Assembly: GCA_024195265.1 (NCBI GenBank)
Contig: JAJLRJ010000014.1
Coordinates: 24,681,009-24,745,008, forward strand
Reading direction: 5' to 3'
Length of the DNA stretch: 64,000 nucleotides
Source of the DNA: Dendrophyllia cribrosa
Lineage: Eukaryota > Cnidaria > Anthozoa > Scleractinia > Dendrophylliidae
In this document: positions 47,101-61,186 of the stretch, in pieces
How the letters are laid out: the number at the start of each line of letters is the position of its first letter
How positions within the stretch are numbered: the first letter of the stretch is position 1
The notes under the pieces: generated by a model
Database searches by the model: none
What the model saw: only the letters and a program-made list of their open reading frames with translations
What the model was told of the DNA's origin: nothing
Translations under genes and position numbers: made by a program

Positions 47101-50100
47101 ATATGGTGAAGAAAAACGTATTTCGTGTTTTATTACTGGCATTCGTTCACCAAACGTCCGGTGGAAATATAGCCGTGTTTAGCTGAGTGGCACAAGTTCA
47201 GACATCACTTGCGGACCAAAAACTGGATGACGGCTAAATGTTTTAACAGATTGTAGTAGCCGATAGATGGAACTATAATCCCTTGATGTGCAGGAAAGCC
47301 TGTGAGTATGAACCACTTTTGAGATTTCTTCCCCTGAATTTGGGTCAAATCGTATGTTGCTATAAGTTTCCAAAATGGATAAACTTTGTATCCTCGGTTT
47401 TATTATACTAATTAGTGTTCATGATTACAATTCATCTGATTATTAAGACAAAGGGTCACTGTTTACAGCTAGCGAATTTGAAGGTTTCAAGTGAACTATT
47501 TTATCCATAGCGAACAGCTGTAGTCTTGGCAAATTCACGATCTCTTCGCTGAATTTCGAAGACAGTAAGGGGCGCGGAAAGTTTACGGCAGAAAATTTTT
47601 ATAAAGCAGAATTTCTCCGATCTAATTTCATATTTGTGACTTACTTGCCAATATAAGTTAACTGAAAAGTTATAAGCGAAATCTATTTCCGGAGCGAAAA
47701 TCAATATGAGGATCTAAGGGAGACTGCGTCTTAATTAAATTTATCCTGTTCTAAGTCAGTGATCACGATGGCCGACTGATTTAGCGCGCGGAATAACGCC
47801 GACGGCCCGAGGTTGAAGTCTCGCTCGGAACCATCTTTTTTTTTTTCTTTTTTTTTTTTCTTTCTTCTTCGCACTGAACATTATGAAAGTGATGTACCGT
47901 ATTTTTCTTTTTGCGTTTGTCAAAAATCCTTACGTTTCATTTAAAAAAAAAAATTGAACCGTGCCAGTGTGAAAACATAAGCTTACCGCAATATTGCGTT
48001 ACGCGTTAGCTTTTCTTATTTACGGGTTGGCTCTTAGGAGCCTTTGATTTTTAAAGAGAATATATTTTCATTGAGGTCGAGCCAGGACATGTGCTGACGC
48101 CTGTTTTAACATCGACATATTTTAAGTTTGAATTGCTGTGAGGCTGAGTTTAGTGAGGCTACAGTGTTTTTCATATTTAAAAACAAGTAGAAAGATGTCA
48201 TTGGCGAGTAAGATGGCAGGAATCAATACTTACCGGTATAGGAGGTAGGTGTTCTTGGCAAAGGTTTCATAAGTTACAGATGTTATCATATTGTTTTGTA
48301 AATATCTGTAGATGAAGGAATGAATGAAACAACTTGAAATTATAGGCTGATTTTCAGTTAACCGACAAAATGGTCTATTAAACCTGACTACTCGAATATT
48401 TTAATGTCGTAACCTTACTGTAAGCTATGTTCAAAATAAGTATATGTATATTAGAGCAGTTTTTCAATTGAGTGTCAAAAGTAATTGCACAATTGCGTTG
48501 GTTTTGCATTGCTACGCTTTGTGATTGGCTGAAAAATCCCGCGCCACTTTCTCGACCAATCAGAAGTAAAACCAAAACCAACCGTGACTTGCTCCCACGC
48601 GTTCTCCCGCGCTTGGCGCCGCAGACATGTAATTGCTTCGAGTTCTGATTGGTTCATTGGATTGTTTACGACTGCTGTGATTGGTCAGAGTAATTACTTT
48701 GGTTTTGGTTTTACGACACTCAATTGAAAACTGCTCTAAACAAATTTAATGTTTATTTACAGTCTGCCTCCGCCCGCGAACACCTCACTATAACGGACAT
48801 CCCGATTTAAAGTCCCGTTGAATGGGATTTAACGACACTAGCTCCCAATTTTACAGACCTCCTATATTAGCGGAGCACTCGCCGGGCCGAAGGCCCGGCT
48901 GCGCAGCCCCATACTCATAGAACCTAGCCCGTCATTTTTCATGGTCATGGCTAGCGGAATGTTTCGCGGGCGCGTGTCTGCAACATGTGTGTCCCGCACG
49001 GCTACCTCGCATGCGCGTATAACGCCACACGCGCGGCTACACAGCCGTCAGCTCGGTAAACACTTTTTAAGGTTTTAAAAAAGTTGGATCTTTCGCAGTG
49101 TTAGGCGGAGCAGTAAAGTCGTTATTTCCCTGCATTTTTTCGGGTTTGCTACTCAAGACAGGGATACTAATTAAGGAATACTCAGAAGCCGCTTTAGTGG
49201 AAAAAGAAGAGCTTTCAGGGATAAAATCTTGCTTCGAGGAACTTCATATTATCAATGCAGGAGCAATGCGGGGAGATGCCTTGTTTTTATTACGGATTTC
49301 AGAACCGAAGAAGCGGAGTTTTAACGAATTTCCAAGCAGTCCAGTGCTTTAAAGGTAAAATAAATCACATTTTTCGATGGGAATTTATGTTGATATCAAT
49401 TTTTGATTGACTTTTCCTTTGTGTTCTCTTAAGTTTTGGAGACATGTTTATGAAACGTTCAAATTAAGTCGTGTTGTTATCTTGAATTTCAACGAGGACA
49501 GCTCTGCCTTGATGCGCTATAAATGGTACGTGTTCTGCTTTTAAACATAAATTAATGGAGATTTGAATAAAATTTTTCGAAAGAAGATTGTATTGTCCGT
49601 TTTTATGTCTTTGTTCATTTATTACATAGATTAAAAATCGATTTTATGTAAACAAAACAAGACTTAGATTTTCTGTCTTCACTCGCGTCGCCTTATGCAA
49701 ATATGTTTGCGTATTTTTTGATTTCCAAATCAGTTTCTCGGGCAATTTTTGACAAACAAAAACTGTATTTTATTCGGAAAGTAGTCGAGCTAGTTATTCT
49801 AGACAGAGAAAAGTTGTTTTTGTGAACTTTTGCACGGTCTAAATGTACTGTGCAAACGGTCGGGTAATACTGTTTTTGAGAATAGCTAAAATTGAAAATA
49901 GCCCTTTCGTCAATATCAATTCTTGTGCTTCCAACCTTTCACCTTAGTTAAGTTTCACCTGAGTTAAGCTTGTTCAAAGTGCGACGCTATTAGGCTTGGC
50001 CTATCTATATATATTACATATACCAAAGCTTGGTCCCAAAGGCGTCCGTTATAGCGGTAATTGACTGTGCTATATTTTAAGTAAGTGACTGTATGAAGAT

Positions 50101-53100
50101 TTAGTTCTTCTTTAAATCATTCTCCTAAACAAGGTCTGAAGTAGACTGATTATTTTTTATTAGCTGCCATAACTCATTATTTTCCCTTTTTCCAAAAAGT
50201 CTGATGGTTTTAATATTTGAAGATAATTTTTGTCATAAGAAAATTGAAGATCCGTAACTAGGATTTATAATAATTAAAAAGTGAAAAACGTTCTATGGTT
50301 AAAATGTTTTTAAAAAACTATGAGCTTTCGACAACCGTCCTGTTGTCTTCAACGGATAGAATAAGTGAAGAAAGCGAATGTGCAAACATAATTAAAAAGG
50401 CAAAAATTACAGAAGCTAAAAAATGACAAAAAGCGAAAGGATGTTAAAACTTAAGAAGATATTTTAAACGTGTGAAAGTCAGTGTTCATTTAAAAGAATG
50501 CGATGTTGATTGGGAAGCGCGCACGAGTTATTGTTATTTTCCCTCCAGTTTCCATGCAGCCGCACCGACCATTTTTAAGCGGCCGTTTAACTAACGTTCC
50601 TTTATTGAATTAGTATGAAACTTACACAAAATATTGTACTTAGTTTGAAGTTTATAAGATTGTAACAATTTTGTAAATCACATTTAAAATTGCGGAGATA
50701 AACGAGAAACATTGAAATCACTTGAGTCTAAATTCAGAGCGATTGCGATGGCATCTAGAAAAATCAAAACTATTATGATAAACTATGACATATGGCAAAC
50801 AAAATATCTAAAAATTAGAAAGTTTTGTCAAGCCGATTTTGAGTAAATCAGTAAAACATTTCGAACTTGTGATTTGCATGTGTATGAGCACATCAATAAG
50901 TTCCTCAATTTAAGTTTAATTTCTCAATCTCAAATTTACGCCAAAATGTGTGTTTAGAGTATGAGATGAAACTATGAAAGTTTGAAAGCGTTTCTCGTCT
51001 TAGTTTTCACATGGAGATTCGATTTTCTAAGGAAACCATAGTCTTTTGACTGAGTCCTTGATATTGTAGTTTTAGCGCTTTTCTATATATTTCGAAAACC
51101 GCGAGATAGATTTTTTTTTAAACTTTTATAGTCGTTTCTTTATAATATGAACAACATTGTCTCGAAGTTTCATCTTGATTGAAACATTGCAACATGGTCA
51201 AATAAAATAATAAAGTTCACCCAAAACGCGATTGAGACTTTGTGCTTTGATTGCACGGTTGAAGGCGCACAAAGACGCTTTAATTAATTAATTCAGGTGA
51301 AGCGCAACGCATTTCTGCGTGACCATCATGTTTTGCAGAGTAACGTTAGGGGCTGTGTTCCACGTTATTTTTATCATTCCCACGAATTTCAGTGGGACGT
51401 TTATTTGAAAGCAGGTTTTTTATTCGCATTTGACGTGCACTGGACACTCTCGACATTTTGAATTGTAGGGAAAAGAAAGAAGTCAACGCGATTTGCATAA
51501 TTCTCAACACGCAGAAATGCGTTACACTTCACCTAAAGCGTCTTTGCGACGTGCGCCTTCAATCCTGCAATCAAAGCACAAAGTCTCAATCGCGTTTTAG
51601 GTGAACTTTATTATTTTATTTGACCATGTTGCAATGTTTTAATCAAGATGAAACTTCGAGACAATGTTGTTCATATTATAAAGAAACGACTATAAAAGTT
51701 TAAAAAAAATCTATCGCGCCGTTTTTGAAATATGTAGAAAAGTGCTAAAACTACAATATCAAGGACTCAGTAAAAAAACTACGGTTTCCTATAGAAAATC
51801 GAATCTCCAAAACTAAAATGAGAAACGCTTTCAAACTTTCATAGTTTCATCTCATACACTAAACACACATTTTGGCGTAAATTTGAGATTGAGAAATTAA
51901 ACTTTTATAAGCTTTATTGAGGAACTTGTAGATGTGCTCATACACATGCAAAATCACAAGTTCGAAATGTTTTTCTGATTTACTCAAAATCGGCTTGACA
52001 AAACTTTCTAATTTTTAGATATCTTGTTTGCCATATGTCATAGTTTATCGTAATAGTTTTGATTTTTCTAGATGCCATCGCAATCGATCGCTCTGAATTT
52101 AGACTCAAGTGATTTCAATGTTTCTCGTTTATCTCCGCAATTTTAAATCTGATTTACAAAATTGTTACACTCCTATAAACTTCAAACATTGTACAATATT
52201 TTGTGTAAGTTTCATACTAATTCAATAAAGGAAAGTTAGTTAAACGGTCGCTCAAAAATGGTCGGTGCGGCTACACAGAAACTGGAGGGAAACACCTTAA
52301 GATGGCGATAATTGCCTTTGTCAATAAGAAATGCATTTTCAAAGTCAATGTGGTGATTCTTGGACCAAGCATGATTTGCAACATTGGAGCCTTTCATGTG
52401 AATTTTGACATTTCTGGTGTGCCCTTTCTTTCTGGCGTTAAAAGACCTTCCGGTTTCACCAATATAACTCCACGAACATTTTGTAGACAACATTGCAATG
52501 ATCTTCTTTTTCGGACGAAATTTGGGAGCAGGGAATTCTTGTTGGAGTGTTTTTACCGGTCTATTGATAACTTGTATGTCGTGACTTCTTAGCAAACGCG
52601 TTAAATTCGCGACCCTTCCGTACATAAAAGGCCTCACAGAACCTTTAACGCGCTTGCTAACATCCAAAATGGCGGCCATCTTGGCGGCCAATTTAGATGA
52701 CGTCACGGACCCCCAGCAGCGCCACAACCCATAATATTTGCCTTATCTTGTAGAGCACATCACAGGCTATCTATTAGATGTAAAATATTTCCGAAATATT
52801 GCAACAACGCAAAAACCACACACCCCTTGCACCACGGTGGGGGTATAAGTTTGCATGTAAGTCCGACGGTTAAAGAACTGAAACGTCATCCCCTTACAGT
52901 TAACACCGATTCCAGAAAAAGAAAGGGAAGCAAGTAAGTAAAATAAGTAAATTTATTTAAATTCGAAAGTGCGAGGAGTGGTCGCCCAATCTCCCGACCT
53001 CTATGCCCAGTGTTTAAAAAAAAAAACATTCGACTATACATGTGATCTTAAGAATATGCTTAATTTAAGTAGCTATAAAAATAGTTATAAAATATATTAT

Positions 53101-56100
53101 GTACAATAGCTATAAAATATATATACAATCGCACGAAACTACCGGAAGCACTGTACTTACACTTGAAGTAACCATTGCAAAGAACTGAACACGCCGTTGG
53201 GTAAATACTTAATTTTGTTGTGAGAAAGATCCCTGTAAATAAAAAATTGTCAAATTGGTATAGTTGGTCTAAAGTAACTGAAGCTGCCGATCTGGGGTAA
53301 AATATGTAAGCTACGAGTGAAACAAAACTACACATGAGGGCAAAAATGAAATTAGTATATGTATCCCGCCCATTGTACCAAAGCTATCCCGTTTGGAATA
53401 GTTACTAGGGACAGAAGAGATTGCTCCCACCTCTGAAACTTTTGAAAGGCGAAGTATAGAATACCAAGGTTATTTAATTGATCGGGGCAAACATTTTGAC
53501 AGTCAATTCCATTCCTAGGGAAAATCTGCTTTCTCCCAAAGCCAAATAGACTAAGAAAGTTTTCCCATTAGTTTTGGATTTTAACCCAAGTTAAGCTAGC
53601 ATTGGAAATATTTTGAACTCTTATAAGCATCTCATTTACAATTCACCCTCTCTAGTCAAAATATTCCCTAAGGGGTTCATCATTCCTTCCTTCAGGAGAA
53701 CCAAAAACGTGAAAGAAATTCTAGCAAAAAATACGCATTAGTGTTTTTCTTTCGTTCAAGGGTTTCTTTCTGGAAATTTGTTACAACAACAAAGTACCGT
53801 ATACAATATCACTGTCCAAGGGCGTATTTCTGGGTATTTGTCACAACACCAAAGTGCCATAGGATTTTGTTATTAAGCATTGTTTCAAAGGCCTTTAATT
53901 CGGATCTTGTTACACTGAAAAATTGTGCATGAGAAAACGGTTTTGTTCAAGGACTTCGATGGAAAAATTTGCTACGAATATATATTTTTGTTATAGTTTC
54001 CTTGCTGCTGCATAATACCCTAGTGGTTCGTTACCGTTTAATTATCACTGTTACTTTGTTATTGTTTTTTAGCTACAGGTAATTTAGAGCTATTTTTTTA
54101 ATTTTTAATCTTTGGTTGAATTATTTTTCCGCCGATACAAGACCGAGTTTTTTAAGAAAATTTTACTCCAAGTTGTGTTTATATAATAATCCTATGCGAT
54201 GTACTGAAGAAGCCTGAACGAGCCAAAAGTTTGCAATAAAGGACACGCGATGAAGTGAACCAATTTTTAAAAGAAGTGAACCTATATATATTACAGTATA
54301 TAGTAAGTGTTACATCAGTAAAAATCAAGAAAAGCCATAAAGTGTAAAAATAAATCAAGGGCTCCTATGAGTTAACTCGTGAATACGAAACAACCTTCGG
54401 ATGCTCCACTCTCGATGCGTTTTGTTACACCGACCCCCGCCGTCCCCGTGGGTAAGGCATGTGACCATTACTCATCGCGTTTGGAACGGTCAAAATATGT
54501 GCACAAGCCTTATGCACTGATCAGGGGAATTACCAAGAAACGTTTACAGCCTATGGATGGAAGGAAGGAAGGATTGAAAATTTGCGTAATAATCCCCTTC
54601 TGCTGTAACTCGTTCAAGACTTCGCGTATTCACGAGTTAAAAAGCTTTAACATTATTTGTTTGGACAGCATTTGAAAGAACCTTACAGAAATTCTAAGTT
54701 TGTGAGGCCGGTAAACCCATCAGCGTCAAGGTGTTGGATATTGTTAAATCTCAGATATCTGTAAGAGGAAGGAAAGTTCAAAGATATACAGATCTGACAT
54801 GGGTCAGTAATGCGCGTAGAATTTAGTGTATTGTATAAATAAATATTTTTAACCTTGTGCTTAGAAGAACATTCAGTAGAATTGACGAGATGATGTTTTC
54901 AGATATCCAAGGGAAATTAAAATTAAACATAGTCTTCAATTTGTTTTTTTTTTAGCGTTTTGTGTTGTATTATATTTAGACTTTTTGATGTGGTGTTATA
55001 AGTGAAATGTAGCGCGCTCAAGAAAAACTCCGTATTTTTCAAAGCCGTTTCTTTGTGCTTTTCGGAGGTCTCAACAACATGCGTATATATTTTTAATTAC
55101 TGTAGAGGAAATAATAGAAACATAGCATCACATGTGGCACTGCGTCCGGAGATGGTATTTGGTTTATATAAACCTACTACACAACCCACAATTTCTTGAT
55201 CCGCCCTGACGAAGGGCTAGTGCTCGAAACGTCATCTTTTGAATTTCTTTACGGTGGCCAATCAGTACCTTATCAACTGATAATGCCAAATTTTGATGTT
55301 TCACTCTACAACCGACGCAAGACCACAATTTCTATAAAAACTAACTTTATTCAAAACCTATTTATATCCATCTTGTTGTGTGTTTATGACTAAAATTAGG
55401 CAAACTTGAAAGATAGTGGGTTTAATGCAAAAGATAGGCCAGAATTTATGTTTATGAAGATCACTGATAAGTCCTATAATAAAAAGCGTCAAACTCACAG
55501 ATAAGATAATCTTTTAAGATGTACAAATGAATATGCTGTAATCTTTTGAATACTGTTATGAGACAGATCACTGAAATACAAAACAAATAAGGAAAAAAGA
55601 GCAACAAGATGTGTAGATTCCATGTCCTAAACCCATAGCTTTTACTATAAAAGCAAACAACTTTAAGGCCCGTTTACACTTGCGATTTTTGATGCGATTT
55701 TTGTCGCGCTCTCCAATGCAACTTTTGTCGCAAGTGTAAACCAGCGGCGATTTCCTGTGCAATTCGGATGCGATATTTGCTGCGATTTCCCAAACATCGC
55801 CGCCAAGTTGCATCAGGTTTCGAACATGTTCAAAACCTCTGCGACATCGCGCGACAAATCGCGCCCAAATCGCACTGAAATCGCCGCCCGTTTACACATG
55901 CGATTTGAAGATGCAACTTGAGCGCGAACAAAATTGCTTCGACAAGTGCGACAAAAATTGCACAAAAAATCGCCTGTGTAAACGGGCCTTAACTATAGAA
56001 GCAAACAAATTTTAGTTGTCATATAAATAAGGCAACTGAAACCCAGCCTAAAAGTGCAACCATATTCGATTCCTGCTTAAGTATTAGAGTAACTTTTGCA

Positions 56101-57200
56101 TTCTTTATTATGTTCATTTACTGAATCAAACTGAAGTTTTTCCCGAAATAACAACAAAACGGAAAGCTCCAGCAGATTCCAACCTCACCCCAGCGCCCCG
56201 GGGCTCAATATTACATGTGAAGGATAGCTTTTTTATTACGGGTAGGCGAGGTACCTCATCTATCCGGGGTCCCCCACCTCCATGTAAATTCTTAGATTGA
56301 GAAAAAAAAACGTTAAATGTTGTTCTACTGGGCGGAGCATGTTATTTTCAGGGTGTGCTGTGCACGTGGGAACTTGCATCTGACTAGCAGAGCCGGATCA
56401 TGCGATACATGCTAATCACACGACGGAAGTCGCGCGTTACCGGAAGTGAACTGATTTTTTTCCATCTCTATAGCAATTATTAAAGCGGCTTTTAATATAA
56501 AAAATGCAATAACAACCTTCTTGATCTAGCTTTTAATAATTCAGGTGTTTGGGCGGCCTGGCATGTAATTTTAAAAAAACCGTGCAGATTTCCTGACAGT
56601 TACACAGTGTTAACATTAATCGTTTGACTTCTTGTCTCTTAACGACTGTTTACGGTGTTCATGTATATGCCAAGTTGAAAAATCGCGATATGATCATGGC
56701 TTCCTATTGGACACTTGACGTCCGCGAGAACAATTTGCACAAATTTGCTTCTGAATTTAAGCCTCTCTTCAAAATGTTGTAGAAAAAACCTGTAAAGCAA
56801 GGCAAATCAATTTCCATTCCGACTAAGGAATGTTGTTTTCGTTAAAACACTACATTACTTGACTTAATGATGACTAGTACGCAGAAAATTTAAATGATAA
56901 CTTTGTTAAGCTTAAACGATTACACATTTATTAAAATAGATATTGTATTGACGTTAATGAAAAGTTATTTTCTGGTAATGAGGGGCCGCAGGTGTATTGT
57001 GGAGACGAGAAAGAGCTATCACTTATTTATATTAATACGTAACTTGGGGAATCACTTCAATCTCACATTAATTTTAACTTTGTAAGACCAGAAAAGGTAT
57101 CCACTGACTGAAAAGTTTGAATTTGATTCGAACTCAGTCTCCTGAAAAGAAAAGAAGAAAAAATGATGAGGCCCAGAAGGCCGAAACAGTACTGTCTGCA

Positions 57201-57238
<38 letters not shown>

Positions 57239-57315
57239 TATCACAAATGAAGACAAATTGTAAATTTTGTCAATACCATATTGACAAAGTTATAGTCATA
57301 TTGACAAAGTTATAG

Positions 57316-57365
<50 letters not shown>

Positions 57366-60300
57366 CTACCAGTGGTAAAACTGAAGACTTCATCTGCTAT
57401 AAAAGTGCTCGATGGTAGAACCAGAGCTGTGATACACTTATACTTTTTATATAGGTATACATTTCCTAGTTACTATATTGATAATCTATCTATATTTTAC
57501 ACTAATATATTTTTCTCCTACTACGCCACATTAAGACGCGCGCGTTTCAGTGCACGCTTATTTAACCCACATTAGCGCGCGCACTTTCTAGCGCGCGCAT
57601 AACTTTGTTAGTTTATCTACCAATCACAGACGCCATACATGTCACGTTATAGTTTTGAATAGCCAACGGTTTACGCAAGCCTTATCCGTAGTTGTAACTC
57701 CCCTGAAGAAGGCCGTGATGGCCGAAACGTAGGGTCAATAAAGCACAATCAAGTCAAGATATGGAGTTGGAAGCTTGATAATTACAACTCATTCTACATT
57801 AACCTTTTCAAGCTACAAGATCGCACTTTACTAGAGTGATCCTCTGTCTTCGACAAGGCATACAGCATTGTTTGAGAGACCTGTCACAACACTATATATA
57901 TATATATATTTAGCAAATTTCCACCGGTTTTCCGTGGTGTGGACTCTTATTTACCACGATTTACGTCATCACATGGTCAAAATGTTGTGGACTCACGAGG
58001 CGCAGCCGAGTGAGTCAGCAACAAATTTTGACCATGTGATGACGTAAATCGTGGTAAATAAGAGTCCACACCACGGAAAACCGGTGGAAATCTGTTTTTT
58101 ACCACAATATTTAGAAAAAAATACAAGGAAAAATCGAAGTTTCGTTACAAAACGCGATGCATTGCGCGAGCAAGCGTTGTCTATAACTTGCATTGCGTGA
58201 TGTTAGCGTCAGCACCGTTGTATGTACTCTCATTTACCACCCGCATCGACCAATCAGATTGCGAGATTACCGGCAATTGTGGTAAAAATATATATATATA
58301 TATATATAAATTAGTGTGGGAAGGGAGATATGGACAACTAATTGCCTCATAATCTTTGGATCACCAACCTATTCTCGTTAGGAAGGCGATTCACAGCGAT
58401 TTCTGAAATATATACAAAGACAGTTAAATTGAGAACAGAAATTTTCACAACAAAGATTATGAGTGAAAAAGTACCTCAGCCGGGAGTTGAACCCGGGTCT
58501 CCTGGAATTTGTGTAAATGTCTCCCAAGAGCTTTCCACTATGAAGCCACAAATGTGTTGTTTGTGTTTGTATAAGTGTGGTTGTCTCAGTGGCCTAGTGG
58601 TTAACTGTCTATGTATATATTTCAGAAATCGCTGTGAATCGCCTTCCTAACGAGAATAGGTTGGTGATCCAAAGATTATGAGGCAATTAGTTGTCCATAT
58701 CTCCCTTCCCACACTAATTTGTATATATCGGGCTTCTTCAGTGCTTGTATACAGGATCAAAAATACTTGGAATAAAAATTCTTACAGAAATAAGTTCCTT
58801 AATATATAATAATTCTTCTAACATAATAAAAGTTGCAATTAAAACTATAGAAAAGTTATATGTGAAGGCAGAAAGTCGTTCGATTGCAGTGCCATAGCAA
58901 GATGTAATGAGACGGTGTGGGTTGTCTTTCTTGTGTGTTTTAACATTCCCAAACGCTACCCCCGGTTTTGGCTCCAAATTAACAACCCACGTGGCAATCT
59001 CTTGACTGATCTGCCATTCAGAAATCCACTTACGCCCTCAATTCTTAACTTCTTTAAAATGAACGAGTGTGGGATCAGAATCTGTCCTATCGTAATGCAA
59101 ATTATTGTTAAGTTGTCCTAACATTTTGTCTTGATACTCTTGTTGACTAAGAATGATAAACCTAGAACCCTTATCTTAAATTCTAATTACGTTTTCACTA
59201 GATTTTAAATTACGTAACGCTAACCTTTCCTCTTTAGTAAGATTGTCTCTTGGTTTTCTCACGTTCTGTGGCTTTAGGATATCTTTTCTGACATTGTTGA
59301 TGAAAAGTTCGACTTCAGGAAAGTTAAATTTGGGAGGTGCTGCATCCAATTGCTTGTGGAGCGGATGGTAGGAAAGTTGTCGTCCTTACGGGTATCATCC
59401 TTTGTATATCGTATATTAGTATATACTGAAACAGTGGATAGCATTGTTGGTGCGCTCTGATTGGCTACTGAAACTCGGAATAGCAAGTGCTATTCACCTC
59501 GCAGCAATTTGCGCGCGAAAATTGTAATCGTTGACAGGAATAAATGAGTTAAAAAATATCATTTTCGTTATATTATCTCACTGTTTCAGCTTCGCGGCTC
59601 GGTAAATATCCACCACTACCCACCTCCACTTCGGTAAATAGTTGTTAATTAGTCACTATTTCTATTTTTCAAGCATAAATTAAGGTTTTTTTTTAACATA
59701 GCGGAGCTCTCGCGGGCCGAAGGCCCGCTGCGTAGCCCCATACTCATAGAACATATGCCCGTCATTCTTCATGGTCATGGCTAGCGGAATGTTTCGTGGG
59801 CGGCGTCTGAAACATGTGTGTCAGTCGCCCAAGGCTAGCTCGCGGGCGCGTATGACGTCGCAAAACATGCGCGTATGACGCCACACAACATCCGGGATCT
59901 TAGCAATTTTGAAACCAAAGCGAGGCTTTGTTTTTCGCGCGGCTACACGGCCAAATGTCACGTCAGCTGGGAAAGCATTTTGATGTTTTGTTGTGTTTAG
60001 CGGAGAAAACCGATTCAAATTAAAGTCGTTATTTCTCTGCATTTTTTCGCGGTTTGCTACTCAAGACAGGGATACTAATTAAGGGATACTCAGAAGCCGC
60101 TATAGTGAAAAAAAGAGCTTTCAGGGACAAAATCTTGCTTCGAGGAACTTCATACGTTTTAATCAATGCGGGAGCAATGCGGGGAGATGTTTCTCACTAA
60201 AGAAGCGGAGATGTAAAGAATTTCTTAAAGGTAAAACAAATTACATTTTTCGATAGGAATTTATGTTGATATCAATCTGTGATTCGGAAGAGCGTTTACA

Positions 60301-61147
60301 ACGAAGGGTAAGCAAGTGCGGGTCGAGGAAATGTGAGGTGTTAGTTTGGTTACATGCATGGACAAAATATTTTTTGTTTCCACTGCCACTGGTAAAAGAT
60401 ATTCCATTAACTATAGCCTTAATTGTAATTCGTGTAATGTGGTATATCTGATTACATGTAAGATCTGTGGACTATTATATGTAGGATCTACCACGACTAA
60501 GTTTAACTTGAATAAGTAAATCGAAAGAATGATGACTTGTTTTATAAGCATCTGTGGAGTGAAGGACATAACGGATTGACGGATGTGAAGATTCAGATAA
60601 TAGACAGGGTCAGTGAATGGAGAAAGAGAATTGAGGGAAAAGGAAGGACAATGGGCTATAAGCTGAACACTTTGAGCCCGTATGGTCTCAATGACAATGA
60701 CTTTTTCTTTGGTCAAAACAAGCGCTCCAGGCGCACGTAACAGTATTAGCTTATTAGAGCGTGAGTACGTCCGGGATTGTTTATTGTTGCGCTCGCGTAA
60801 TTAAGCGCGTGGTCTAGATTTTTGGTTTGTCCGTGCTCGCGATTTTTATATTCAACAGTTTTTAAAGTATTATGGCGCGTGCTTTTGTAACGACCATTTT
60901 ACCCTGATGAAGGCTGTTGAATGCAGCCAAAATATAGGCATTGACAAAATTTACAGTTTGTCTTCATTTGTGATAGTATTTATTCATGAAGACTGCCCCT
61001 TTTTTAAATTGGTGAGTTGTTAAAGATAATCTTATATAATAATATAATAATATATATAAGATAATCTTATATATATATAATCTTATATATATATATATTA
61101 CAAATTAGTGTGGGAAGGGAGATATGGACAACTAATTGCCTCATAAT

Positions 61148-61186
<39 letters not shown>

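Larger units (their letters stand above)
44028..47730. mobile_element. 3.7-kb TTAA-flanked transposon with about 900-bp terminal inverted repeats
   Basis: The left arm, 44028 to about 44935, is inverted at about 46832 to 47730; both start GACGCAGTCTCCCTTAGATC. TTAA flanks it on both sides (44024-44027 and 47731-47734), which is the target of piggyBac and Kolobok elements. The 1.9-kb centre holds minus-strand coding remnants. The superfamily cannot be settled without a transposase alignment. Confidence 0.8.
43698..48046 (+). mobile_element. HINE/Helentron-like element, copy 2, holding a nested transposon
   Basis: The left end AACCCGTGAATACGCGCATG (43698) matches copy 1 at 948 over more than 300 bp. 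The right end is TATTTACGGGTT plus GGCTCTTAGGAGCC (48017-48042), again as copy 1. Without the nested element (44028-47730) it is about 650 bp, the same size as copy 1. Lies in a gene B intron. Confidence 0.6.
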
